Assembly (NCBI GenBank): GCA_046295175.1
Contig: JBKBNY010000001.1
Span: forward strand, 434,001 to 498,000
Direction of reading: 5' to 3'
From: JALOLV01 sp046295175
GTDB taxonomy: Bacteria; Bacteroidota; Bacteroidia; Cytophagales; Spirosomataceae
DNA: 64,000 nucleotides
Shown here: in pieces, positions 33,735-41,387 of the stretch
Layout of the letters: every line of letters starts with the position of its first letter
Numbering within the stretch: the stretch's first letter is position 1
The notes under the pieces: generated by a model
Database searches by the model: none
Seen by the model: only the letters and a program-made list of their open reading frames with translations
Told to the model about the DNA's origin: nothing
Position numbers and translations under genes: made by a program

Positions 33735-35567
33735 CTACGCACTTACCAAAATTTTAGATTTAATCTGCTGCAAAATATCATCGGCCGTAATTGGCATACC
33801 ATCATAATTGAGGGTTTTGACCAATTTCTTAGGATTAATTTCGAGTTCGTTAATCAACAACGAGCGGAACTGTGCGTCACGGTTTTGTTCAATCACAAAA
33901 ACTTGGTCGTGAGACTCGATGAATTCTTCGACACTCGACGGAAACGGAAACGCCTTTACTCGCATGGCATCCACTGCTATTCCTTCTTCTTTGAGTAAAT
34001 CCATCGTTTCTAAGGCCGCGTAGGTAGTTGTTCCAAAGAAAATCATGCCGATATTGCTATTGTTACGCTCTTGATAAAACTCTGGTTGCGGCACAAGCGA
34101 CTTGGCAGTTTCCCATTTGCGTTCGAGGCGTTGCATATTTCTTACATAAACAGCCCCATCTTCGGTATATTTCGCATCTTCGTCTCTCGAAGTACCACGG
34201 GTAAAGAACGAACCTTTGGTTGGGTGCGTTCCGGGTAATGTTCGGTACGGAATCGCATCACCATCAACATCTCTATAACGTCCAAAATGTGGCAAAATCT
34301 CTAATTCTTCGGCAGTTAAGACTTTCCCACGGTCATATTTACGGTCAGGATTCCAGACAAATGGCTCGGTGAGGTGGTCGTTCATACCCAAATCCAAATC
34401 AATCATCATGATGATTGGCGTTTGAAGGCGTTCGGCCAAATCAAAAGAATCAGCCATCATTTCAAAACATTCTTTCGGATTACACGGAAAAATCAAAACG
34501 TGTTTGGTATCGCCGTGCGAAGCATACGCACAAATCGTAATATCAGATTGCTGAGTACGAGTTGGCATGCCCGTAGATGGGCCTGTTCGCTGAACATCCA
34601 CCAAAACGGTCGGAATCTCGGCGAAATATGCCAATCCTAAGAACTCACTCATCAGCGAAATCCCCGGTCCACTCGTAGCCGTAAATGCTCTCGCTCCGTT
34701 CCAGTTGGCACCAATCACCATCCCGATAGCCGCCAATTCGTCTTCGGCTTGTACAATTGCTACGTTTTTCTCGCCAGTTTCGGGGTTTGTACGGTATTTA
34801 TTGGCATATTTTTCAAATGCACTTACCAATGATGTCGATGGAGTAATCGGGTACCACGCCGCTACGGTAGCACCACCAAACAAAGCTCCGATTCCCGCAG
34901 CCGAGTTACCATCAATCACAATTTTATCGCCATTCAAATCACGCCTTTCGAGACGAATATTGAGTGGATATTCATAATGCTCTTTTACGTAATTTACACC
35001 CAAATAAAGAGCATTAACGTTTGGCTCTATGAGCTTCGGTTTTTTCTTAAATTCGGATGCAATAACACTTTTAACTGCTTCAATATCAATATCCAAAAGG
35101 GTTGCCAAAGCACCCACATAAATCATGTTTTTGAATAACTGACGTTGGCGTGGGTCGGCGTATTCACGCATACAGATTTCCATCATCGGGATACCGATGT
35201 AATTTACGTCTTCGCGGATATATTCTTTGCGTAAGAATTTTGTACTATCATACACGAAATATCCACCCGATTTGACCGATGCGACATCCTTTGCCAATGA
35301 TTGAGGATTGAGCGACACCAACATATCTACGCCTTCTCGGCGTCCTAAATATCCCTTTTCGCTTACCCTAACTTCGTACCAAGTTGGTAATCCTTGAATA
35401 TTTGACGGAAAAATGTTTTTTGCCGACATCGGAATCCCCATTCTAAAAATCGAAAGGGCAAACATTTTATTGGCACTTGCCGAACCTGTTCCGTTGACGT
35501 TGGCAAATCGTACTACAAAATCGTTTACAGCCCCCTGTCCCCCAGTGGGGGTATTATTTATATTCAT
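33735..35567 (-). CDS. korA: 2-oxoacid:ferredoxin oxidoreductase, fused gamma-alpha subunit
   Basis: The 610-residue protein has an N-terminal gamma domain (about 15-200, beginning VNDFVVRFANVNGTGSASAN) fused to the alpha (pyrimidine-binding) domain (GNSAAGIGALFGGATVAAWY, then YPITPSTSLVSAFEKYA) and transketolase-C-like domain (about 490-610). It would form the catalytic complex with the beta subunit. The first codons (MNINNTPTGGQGA) are encoded by a 26-bp inverted-repeat unit rather than by normal family sequence, and no other ATG precedes residue 40. The gene lies 41 nt after the FAD/Fe-S gene. Confidence 0.9.
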   Translation of the reverse strand: MNINNTPTGGQGAVNDFVVRFANVNGTGSASANKMFALSIFRMGIPMSAKNIFPSNIQGLPTWYEVRVSEKGYLGRREGVDMLVSLNPQSLAKDVASVKSGGYFVYDSTKFLRKEYIREDVNYIGIPMMEICMREYADPRQRQLFKNMIYVGALATLLDIDIEAVKSVIASEFKKKPKLIEPNVNALYLGVNYVKEHYEYPLNIRLERRDLNGDKIVIDGNSAAGIGALFGGATVAAWYPITPSTSLVSAFEKYANKYRTNPETGEKNVAIVQAEDELAAIGMVIGANWNGARAFTATSGPGISLMSEFLGLAYFAEIPTVLVDVQRTGPSTGMPTRTQQSDITICAYASHGDTKHVLIFPCNPKECFEMMADSFDLAERLQTPIIMMIDLDLGMNDHLTEPFVWNPDRKYDRGKVLTAEELEILPHFGRYRDVDGDAIPYRTLPGTHPTKGSFFTRGTSRDEDAKYTEDGAVYVRNMQRLERKWETAKSLVPQPEFYQERNNSNIGMIFFGTTTYAALETMDLLKEEGIAVDAMRVKAFPFPSSVEEFIESHDQVFVIEQNRDAQFRSLLINELEINPKKLVKTLNYDGMPITADDILQQIKSKILVSA

Positions 35568-35653
35568 TTTTAATTAAAATTTCAGTTTAGACTAAATTAA
35601 AAAGTAATCTATTCAAAGAGAATTCCAATTCCCCCACTGGGGGTTAGGGGGCT
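35529..35653. repeat. Inverted 26-bp repeats flanking the FAD-subunit/korA junction
   Basis: Two near-identical 26-bp units in opposite orientation lie at 35529-35554 and 35628-35653, separated by 73 nt. Each contains the palindrome CCCCCACTGGGGG (or its reverse complement) and ends in AGCCCCCT. They differ at three positions. One encodes the last residues of the FAD/Fe-S protein (SPLTPSGGI), the other the first residues of KorA. Together they could form a long hairpin, as in a small MITE-like element. Confidence 0.85.
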
Positions 35654-37423
35654 TGCCTTTGCCGATTGATAAATATATTTCTGCATATCCCAAGCAGAAG
35701 TTGGGCAACGCTCGGCACATAATCCGCAGTGCAAACAAACGTTTTCATCTTTTACCATCACTTTTGTAGTTTTCAGCGAGTCCGAAACGTACAAATCTTG
35801 CGAGGTATTATTGGCAGGAGCCAACAGTCTGGTTCTTAAATCTTCTTCTTCGCCATTGGTCGTAAATGTAATACACGAGGTCGGGCAAATATCCATACAA
35901 GCGTCGCATTCAATGCAACGGTCTTCCATAAACACGGTCTGAACATCGCAATTCAAGCAGCGTTGTGCTTCTTTGAATGCAACATTGACATCAAAGCCTA
36001 ATTCTACCTCTTTTTTACGGTCAACAAGCGTTAATTTCTTATCGGCGTGAGGTACTTTAAATCGAATATCGGTCGTAACATCACTGTCATAAATCCACTC
36101 ATGAATACCCATTTTTTGGCTAATCAGATTGGTATGCGGATGCGGTCGGTCGGTTAGCGATTGTCCATTACAGAACAAATCAATCGAAATTGCAGCCTGA
36201 TGCCCTTGTGCAACCGCCGTGATTACGTTTTTTGGACCAAATGCGGCATCACCTCCAAAAAATACATTTGGCAATGTAGATTGAAACGTAACAGCATCTA
36301 AAACTGGCAATTCCCATTTATCAAATTCAATTCCTAAATCACGCTCAATCCACGGAAAACTATTTTCTTGACCAATCGCTACCAATACATCATCGGCCTC
36401 AATAAACACATCTGGCTCACCCGATGATACAAGCGAGCGTTTACCTTTCTCGTCATAAACGGCCTTCACTTTCTCGAAAGTCATCCCGATTAATTTACCA
36501 TCTTTTACTTCAAAAGATTTCGGTACGTGATTCTCTAAAATCGGAATATCTTCGTGTTGTGCATCTTCGATTTCCCACGGCGAAGCCTTCATTTCTTTGA
36601 ACGGACTACGCACAACCACTTTCACGTTTTCACCACCCAAACGTCGAGACGTACGGCAACAGTCCATGGCTGTATTTCCACCACCCAATACAATCACGTT
36701 TTTGCCGATTTTATTGGTATGTTCAAACGCAACACTCGCCAGCCACTCAATACCCACATGAATATTTTTAGCCGCTTCTAAACGCCCCGGTAGGCTCGAT
36801 AAATCTTTACCTTTAGGTGCTCCCGTTCCGACAAAAACCGCATCGTAGCCCTTTGCCATTACATCTTTCAAACTCGAAACATAAGTCTTGAAATGCGTTT
36901 TGATACCCATATCAAGAATAAAGTTTACTTCTTCGTTCAATACCGAATCTGGCAAACGAAACGACGGAATCTGGCTACGCATCATTCCACCGCCTAACTC
37001 TTGGTCGTCGTACAAATCAATCTCGTATCCGAGCGGAGCCAAATCACGAGCCACTGTCAGTGAGGCTGGGCCGCCACCAATCAAGGCGATTCGCTTACCG
37101 TTTTTAGGAAATGGTCCCTTCGGAATATGATTTTTAACATCATCACCCTTAAAATCGGCAGCAACACGTTTCAAGCGGCAAATCGCCACGGGTTCTTCTT
37201 CAACTCTACCACGGCGGCACGCTGGCTCGCAGGGGCGGTCGCAGGTTCTACCCAAAACACCCGGAAAAACATTAGATTCCCAATTGATGAGATAAGCCTC
37301 AGTGTAGCGTTCGGCGGCAATCAATCGGATATACTCTGGCACTGGCGTATGTGCAGGGCAAGCATACTGGCAATCCACAACCTTGTGGAAATACTCAGGG
37401 TCTTTAATGTTGGTTGGTTTCAA
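35609..37423 (-). CDS. NAD(P)H/FAD oxidoreductase with Fe-S clusters, GltD-like
   Basis: The 604-residue protein has an N-terminal cysteine-rich domain (CQYACPAHTPVPEYI, CDRPCEPACRRG), a GltD-like FAD domain (RIALIGGGPASLTVARDLA), an NAD(P)H domain (VIVLGGGNTAMDCCRTSRRL), the FAD closing motif VFFGGDAAFGP, and a C-terminal pair of ferredoxin-type clusters (CIECDACMDICP, CLHCGLCAERCP). It likely passes electrons between NAD(P)H and the ferredoxin-linked oxidoreductase encoded next to it. It is the first gene of the operon. Its final residues, after DMQKYIYQSAKA, come from an inverted-repeat unit (35628-35653). Confidence 0.9.
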   Translation of the reverse strand: MKPTNIKDPEYFHKVVDCQYACPAHTPVPEYIRLIAAERYTEAYLINWESNVFPGVLGRTCDRPCEPACRRGRVEEEPVAICRLKRVAADFKGDDVKNHIPKGPFPKNGKRIALIGGGPASLTVARDLAPLGYEIDLYDDQELGGGMMRSQIPSFRLPDSVLNEEVNFILDMGIKTHFKTYVSSLKDVMAKGYDAVFVGTGAPKGKDLSSLPGRLEAAKNIHVGIEWLASVAFEHTNKIGKNVIVLGGGNTAMDCCRTSRRLGGENVKVVVRSPFKEMKASPWEIEDAQHEDIPILENHVPKSFEVKDGKLIGMTFEKVKAVYDEKGKRSLVSSGEPDVFIEADDVLVAIGQENSFPWIERDLGIEFDKWELPVLDAVTFQSTLPNVFFGGDAAFGPKNVITAVAQGHQAAISIDLFCNGQSLTDRPHPHTNLISQKMGIHEWIYDSDVTTDIRFKVPHADKKLTLVDRKKEVELGFDVNVAFKEAQRCLNCDVQTVFMEDRCIECDACMDICPTSCITFTTNGEEEDLRTRLLAPANNTSQDLYVSDSLKTTKVMVKDENVCLHCGLCAERCPTSAWDMQKYIYQSAKASPLTPSGGIGILFE

Positions 37424-37573
37424 AATAAAGAGGATTGGTACTATGGTTATACAATTCCGAAATATGTGGCAAAATTATGAATATTTCAAGAAAGAATTGT
37501 AATAATATTTTTGCAGGATGTGGTAGATAATTGATGTTGTAAATCAGCTTTGAAATTCAATACTTCGTAAAGA

Positions 37574-37605
37574 TTTCTATTTTAATTAATTTTAATCTAT
37601 TTTTG
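37574..37605 (+). promoter_or_regulatory. Candidate promoter of the VapBC-like pair
   Basis: TTTC (37574-37577), N20, then TATTTTTG (37598-37605), a match to the Bacteroidota -7 consensus TAnnTTTG. Transcription would start around 37612, about 20 nt before the ATG at 37633. This supports that ATG over an in-frame TTG at 37603, which lies inside the -7 element. Confidence 0.5.
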
Positions 37606-37632
37606 ATATATCATCTTATCAAAGAAAAATCT

Positions 37633-37875
37633 ATGCCACAGGTATCAGTCGAGAATAATCTAAAAAGAACGTACTTAGCACTATTGAATAGATTGAGTGT
37701 CGATAATCGTCTTGAGATTATTGCTGAATTATCATTATCCTTAAAAAATAGTATCCGAAAGCCCAAAAAAGCTGATTTTTACAGTGGGGTGTGGCAATCA
37801 GAAGATAGTGCCGAAGATATTATTGCTTCTATTCGCTCCTCACGAACTTTTAATCGAAGAATTGAAGAATTTTAA
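37633..37875 (+). CDS. Putative antitoxin of the VapBC-like pair
   Basis: The 80-residue protein begins MPQVSVENNLKRTYLALLNR and ends FNRRIEEF. It does not carry an obvious AbrB/MazE or RHH motif that I can read. It lies 2 nt upstream of a PIN-domain toxin gene, the standard antitoxin position, and its C-terminal region (EDIIASIRSSRTFNR) resembles the toxin-binding tails of DUF2281- or VapB-like antitoxins. Role by position; family uncertain. Confidence 0.7.
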   Translation: MPQVSVENNLKRTYLALLNRLSVDNRLEIIAELSLSLKNSIRKPKKADFYSGVWQSEDSAEDIIASIRSSRTFNRRIEEF

Positions 37876-37877
37876 TC

Positions 37878-38276
37878 ATGTACTTACTTGATACAAATAT
37901 TGTAATTTTTCTTTTCAAAGGAAATGCTGCTGTAACCGAAAAGATAAAAAAAGCACAGCTATCGAATTGCTTCATTTCTGAAATTACTATTGCCGAATTA
38001 AAATATGGAGCCGCCAAAAGTAACCGCCCTGAATACCATAATAGTATAATTGATAGCTTTATTCAAGACGTGGGAATAATTCCGATTTATGATGCTCTCG
38101 ACGAATATGCCAAAGAGAAAGTTCGTTTAGAAAAAGACGGTAATAGAATTGATGACTTTGATTTATTGATTGGAGTTACCTCTGTCGTCAATAATTTAAT
38201 TTTGGTAACCAATAATATTTCTCATTTGAACCGAATAAATAACATTAAAATTGAAGACTGGACTCATTCTGCCTAA
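37878..38276 (+). CDS. vapC: PIN-domain ribonuclease toxin, VapC type
   Basis: The 132-residue protein is a PIN domain: Asp5 in MYLLDTNIVIF, Glu40 in ITIAELKYGAA, acidic residues Asp92/93 and Asp95 in IDDFDLLIG, and the closing LVTNNISHLNRI. These form the metal site of VapC ribonucleases, which cut tRNA or rRNA. Length is typical. It follows the putative antitoxin with a 2-nt gap. The toxin call is strong; the target RNA is unknown. Confidence 0.92.
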   Translation: MYLLDTNIVIFLFKGNAAVTEKIKKAQLSNCFISEITIAELKYGAAKSNRPEYHNSIIDSFIQDVGIIPIYDALDEYAKEKVRLEKDGNRIDDFDLLIGVTSVVNNLILVTNNISHLNRINNIKIEDWTHSA

Positions 38277-38982
38277 ATTTAATACCCGCATTTTAGTATT
38301 TTTTATTTTACCTCTCTGCTTGTTAAACGCACAAGCCCAAAACAAAGTAAACATTCTCTCTTCTGAACCTGTCTCAAATATCTTAACCGATAAAGTTAAA
38401 ACCCAATTTGGTATAACATACCCAATCTTTAGGGTCTATCAATACGATGATAAATCAGGGAAAAATTTGATTGTCTTAACTGAAAGTTTTGATGGTGTTA
38501 ATTCTACAAACGATACACTACACCACAACATAAAAGCGTTTGGATTTACTCAAAATCAGACTACTGAGTTATTGAAGAATTGGGAAATCCGTGATTTTAA
38601 AATCAAGCAAGAATATACCAGCGAAAGCTCGATTTGGTTCTGGACAAAATATTGTGCTTTTGAAGATACCGACAAAGACGGATTTATTGACCCAATTTTA
38701 GTTTACGGAACAAGCGGTTCGAATGGATTTGATGATGGCCGAATCAAGATTTTTATTCTTTACAAAAAACAAAAAATCGGAATCAGGCAGCAGAATGGCA
38801 CGCTTGATTTTGAGCGAAATACCCAAGTAGATAAGGCCTTTTACGCTCTACCAGTAGCTATCCAAGCAAAAGTTAAAGGAATTATTGAGAAAATTATTGC
38901 CGATGGCCGAGCCATTTTTCCGTATGGTTGGCAAAATGCCATGAAAAAACAAAAAACTCTTTTCGATGAGCGTACTAAATGA
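38251..38982 (+). CDS. Secreted protein of unknown function
   Basis: The product is up to 243 residues, with a hydrophobic signal-like stretch (ILVFFILPLCLLNAQAQ) ending just before NKVNILSSEP. The start is unclear: there is no ATG before the signal peptide, and the best candidate is TTG at 38251, which overlaps the vapC gene by 26 nt. A calcium-loop-like DTDKDGFIDPILVYGTSGSN segment lies in the middle. I do not recognise the family with certainty. It is convergent with the acetyltransferase gene, with a short overlap at 38975-38982. Confidence 0.6.
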   Translation: MKTGLILPKFNTRILVFFILPLCLLNAQAQNKVNILSSEPVSNILTDKVKTQFGITYPIFRVYQYDDKSGKNLIVLTESFDGVNSTNDTLHHNIKAFGFTQNQTTELLKNWEIRDFKIKQEYTSESSIWFWTKYCAFEDTDKDGFIDPILVYGTSGSNGFDDGRIKIFILYKKQKIGIRQQNGTLDFERNTQVDKAFYALPVAIQAKVKGIIEKIIADGRAIFPYGWQNAMKKQKTLFDERTK

Positions 38983-39385
38983 GTTTTAGGTTCATTTTAA
39001 CGTAGTCTTTGCCACTTTTCTGAAAAACTTCAGAATCAATCCTCATTCCGAATTTTTCGTAAAACCCAATAGCCGAAGTGCGGGCATCGCACCACAATTC
39101 GGACAATTTCATCCTCTTTGACTCTTCAATTACAAAACCCAAAAGTTTTGAACCGTACCCTTTTCCCTGTAAATTACGTTTAGTGGCGAATTTCCGAAAT
39201 TGCCCACGATTTTCACTCACAAACAATGATATAACCGAGACCAAAACACCTTCTTCAAAGAATCCAAAATGAAGACCTTCGGCATCATTTGGTAATTTGA
39301 TAAAATCAATTGGCTTATCTGGCCACATCACTTCATGACGAAGCGGCCAAGTTTCTGTAGCTGATATTTGTTTTATTATTTTCAT
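38975..39385 (-). CDS. GNAT family N-acetyltransferase
   Basis: From the ATG at 39385 the product is 136 residues (MKIIKQISATETWPLR...). The acetyl-CoA binding motif A is NLQGKGYGSKLLGFVIEES (Q/R-x-x-G-x-G pattern), followed by LWCDARTSAIGFYEKFGMRI, the C-terminal GNAT strand and helix. A longer frame upstream (MPCPRRRGFFFL) reads through a terminator hairpin and is rejected. Substrate unknown; small GNATs acetylate amines, peptides or antibiotics. It follows the ATP synthase operon terminator but is transcribed in the same direction. Confidence 0.85.
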   Translation of the reverse strand: MKIIKQISATETWPLRHEVMWPDKPIDFIKLPNDAEGLHFGFFEEGVLVSVISLFVSENRGQFRKFATKRNLQGKGYGSKLLGFVIEESKRMKLSELWCDARTSAIGFYEKFGMRIDSEVFQKSGKDYVKMNLKLI

Positions 39386-39404
39386 TGATTTGGATACCCA
39401 TAAA

Positions 39405-39433
39405 AAGAAAAAACCCCGCCGTCTTGGGCAGGG
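39405..39433 (-). terminator. Terminator of the atpBEFH operon
   Basis: Read on the minus strand, CCCTGCC-CAAGAC-GGCGGGG forms a 7-bp stem (one G-T pair) followed by TTTTTTC. It lies about 46 nt after the atpH stop codon, so transcription of this operon probably ends here rather than continuing into atpA. Confidence 0.85.
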
Positions 39434-39478
39434 CATTTCTCAACTTTATAGCCATGAAAACTAATATTTTTAATGTTT

Positions 39479-40012
39479 TTATGCGAAATTTAATTTTAAG
39501 TCATTCAATTTTCTCTTGACCGAAGTATCAATTTGCTTGTCGTCAACTTGCAAAACGTAACCACCAATCAAATTCTCGTTTATTTTCTCCTCTAAGATGA
39601 CTTTTCTTCCTGTTGCATCAGCCACGACTTTGATAAATGCTTTTCGCTGTTCGTCTGTCAATGCTGATGTGGTTGTTACGGTAGCTCTCTGAATTCCGTT
39701 TTGGTCATTATAGATTTTTTGGAACTCTTCGGCTATTGCGTAAATTAAATTTTCTCGGTTTTTATTAGTTAAGACTTTAAAAATCGAAAAAGTAACAGGA
39801 TGTACGTTATTTTCAAAAACTTTCTTTAGAATCCCCAGTTTCTTTTCGTGTCTGACGATAGGATTACCCATCACAGCCAAAAACTGGCGATTTCCGTCGC
39901 AAACTTCTTTAAACAAAGCCATGTCTTTGCTTACTTCTTCTACGACTTTCTTTTCGTTTGCAAGGTCAATCAATGACTTTGCATAACGGTACGCAACTAC
40001 TGATTCAGCCAT
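39479..40012 (-). CDS. atpH: ATP synthase F1 subunit delta
   Basis: The delta subunit joins the peripheral stalk to the F1 head. The 177-residue protein begins MAESVVAYRYAKSLIDLANE, the usual OSCP/delta entry, and ends with the conserved IGGYVLQVDDKQIDTSVKRK before LNDLKLNFA. Length is normal. It is the last gene of the cluster; a terminator follows instead of atpA and atpG. A candidate promoter lies in the 231-nt gap upstream, so it may also be transcribed separately from atpF. Confidence 0.93.
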   Translation of the reverse strand: MAESVVAYRYAKSLIDLANEKKVVEEVSKDMALFKEVCDGNRQFLAVMGNPIVRHEKKLGILKKVFENNVHPVTFSIFKVLTNKNRENLIYAIAEEFQKIYNDQNGIQRATVTTTSALTDEQRKAFIKVVADATGRKVILEEKINENLIGGYVLQVDDKQIDTSVKRKLNDLKLNFA

Positions 40013-40060
40013 TTTCGTATAATTATGTCATTCTCAATAGTAAACAGCGTAAATATAACA

Positions 40061-40093
40061 CAAATTTAGTATTGAGTTTTTTAAAATGTCAAA
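40061..40093 (-). promoter_or_regulatory. Candidate internal promoter upstream of atpH
   Basis: On the minus strand, TTTG (40093-40090) is followed by N21 and TAAATTTG (40068-40061), a full match to the -7 consensus TAnnTTTG. It lies about 50 nt before the atpH ATG in the unusually long atpF-atpH gap. Motif match only. Confidence 0.55.
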
Positions 40094-40243
40094 TTTTATT
40101 TGAGGTATTTTGCAAAACTTTGCACTAATTTCGCAAAAAGTTATCAAATTTTATTTAATGGTAAAGTATCAGTGTACAAATTTAAACAAAAATGTTTAAT
40201 TTAAAAACACCCTTGATACTTGGTGAACAATTTCAACCAAATT

Positions 40244-40738
40244 TTAATTTAATTTGGCATCTGAAATCAAATCAGAAACTAAAGTTTGTTGAGCTTTTGC
40301 ATCTGACAATTCTTTGCGAAGCACTTTCTCAGCGATTTCGATTGACAACGCGGCAACATCTTTTTTCATTTGGGCCACAACCGCTACTTTCTCTTGTTGG
40401 ATGGCCTCTTTTGCGTTTTCAATGATTTTGTTGCCTTCAACAACCGCATTTTCTTTAGCATCAGCTACTAACTTATCTGCAATTGCTTTTGCATCACGAA
40501 TGATTCTATCTCTTTCGGCACGTGCTTCGGCCAATACTTTCTCATTATCCGACTTCAACTTTGCCATTTCGGCACGAGTTTCTTCTGCCATTTTCAAAGC
40601 AGATGCGATAGATTCTTCACGCTCTTTTAAGCCACCGATGATTGCCGACCAAGCAAATTTCTTCAAAATGAAGAAAAGAAGACCGAAAACCACAATCATC
40701 CAAAAAATAAGACCCGGATTTGGAGTTAATAACTGCAT
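40244..40738 (-). CDS. atpF: ATP synthase Fo subunit b
   Basis: Subunit b forms the peripheral stalk. The 164-residue protein has one N-terminal membrane segment (LIFWMIVVFGLLFFILKKFA, about 10-29) and a long charged helix with repeated alanines and glutamates (ADKLVADAKENAVVEGNK, then IIENAKEAIQQEKVA), as expected. It is separated from atpE by a 223-nt gap containing a terminator-like hairpin, and from atpH by a 231-nt gap, which is loose spacing for this operon. Confidence 0.94.
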   Translation of the reverse strand: MQLLTPNPGLIFWMIVVFGLLFFILKKFAWSAIIGGLKEREESIASALKMAEETRAEMAKLKSDNEKVLAEARAERDRIIRDAKAIADKLVADAKENAVVEGNKIIENAKEAIQQEKVAVVAQMKKDVAALSIEIAEKVLRKELSDAKAQQTLVSDLISDAKLN

Positions 40739-40770
40739 ATTTTTATTCTATTGAATTTACTTTTGATAAA

Positions 40771-40807
40771 ATCGTTAATCGAAAATAGTTATCCGTTAAT
40801 TGTTATC
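40771..40807. repeat. AT-rich TTAATCG repeat unit
   Basis: ATCGTTAATCGAAAATAGTT (40771-40790) continues ATCCGTTAATTGTTATC. The core GTTAATCGAAAATAGTTA matches the unit at 32921-32940 and, inverted, those at 1498-1522 and 8691-8730. It lies just upstream of atpF. Confidence 0.55.
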
Positions 40808-40910
40808 TGTAAATAAATACTTTGCGAGTATTGCAACTAACTGATATAAATCTCAAAATTACTTTATTCTATCTATCAAAAACTAACTTTTTGATTATGA
40901 ATTAAGTAAG

Positions 40911-40948
40911 AAAACTGTTCTGACACCTAATGTGAACAGAACAGTTTT
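40911..40948 (-). terminator. Terminator-like hairpin between atpE and atpF
   Basis: A perfect 12-bp stem, AAAACTGTTCTG / CAGAACAGTTTT, encloses a 14-nt loop and begins 14 nt after the atpE stop codon. Read on the minus strand the stem is followed by TTTTCTTAC, a modest T-tract. It could partly terminate or stabilise the upstream atpB-atpE message, giving more subunit c than b. Confidence 0.75.
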
Positions 40949-40961
40949 TTGGGTTTGTTGA

Positions 40962-41231
40962 TTAAACCAATTTGAAAGAAATCAACAAACAAATAACGGC
41001 TGCAAACAACGCAACGGCCTCGATAAGGGCAGCGATGATAAGCATGGCAGTTTGGATTTTACCAGCAGCTTCTGGCTGACGAGCAATACCTTCCATAGCC
41101 GAACCACCGATACGACCAATACCTAAACCTGCACCGATAGCTGCAAGACCAGCTCCGATAGCTGCACCCATTACCGCAAATCCTCTTCCGCCTTCTTCAG
41201 CAGCTTGTAAAAGAATGTTTAACAACGACAT
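40962..41231 (-). CDS. atpE: ATP synthase Fo subunit c
   Basis: Subunit c forms the rotor ring. The 89-residue protein has two membrane helices joined by the conserved polar loop ARQPEA (about 50-55), and the ion-carrying Glu71 in LIIAALIEAVALFAAV. The first helix is glycine-rich (GAAIGAGLAAIGAGLGIGR). The residues next to Glu71 (AV, not ST) and the absence of a matching Gln in helix one suggest a proton rather than sodium ring (inference). The next gene, atpF, lies beyond a hairpin. Confidence 0.95.
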   Translation of the reverse strand: MSLLNILLQAAEEGGRGFAVMGAAIGAGLAAIGAGLGIGRIGGSAMEGIARQPEAAGKIQTAMLIIAALIEAVALFAAVICLLISFKLV

Positions 41232-41274
41232 TTTTATAAAATTTATAGTTAAAAATAAATTTGCAAATTATTGA

Positions 41275-41383
41275 GAGTTTCTAAGTTTAGAGTTTGATAG
41301 TTTCAAGTTTTGGAGTTGAACTTTGAAACCCTTGAAGGTTAAGCACTTCACTTGAACTTTGAACCTACGAACTCTTGAAACTC
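41275..41383. repeat. Imperfect palindromic element between atpB and atpE
   Basis: The gap carries short repeated words (AGTTTC, TTGAA, ACTTTGAA) and outer inverted ends GAGTTTC (41275-41281) and GAAACTC (41377-41383). CTTGAACTTTGAAC and TTGAACTTTGAAAC are near-copies. It resembles dispersed intergenic elements built from AAGTT/TTGAA words. It occupies nearly the whole atpB-atpE spacer. Confidence 0.5.
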
Positions 41384-41387
41384 ATAA

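Noticed and set aside
35529..35653. A complete insertion sequence at the FAD/korA junction
   Set aside because: Only short inverted repeats are present; there is no transposase and only 73 nt lie between the units.
39386..39436. Longer start for the acetyltransferase (MPCPRRRGFFFL...)
   Set aside because: These codons read through the ATP synthase terminator hairpin, and the GNAT fold begins properly at the ATG at 39385.
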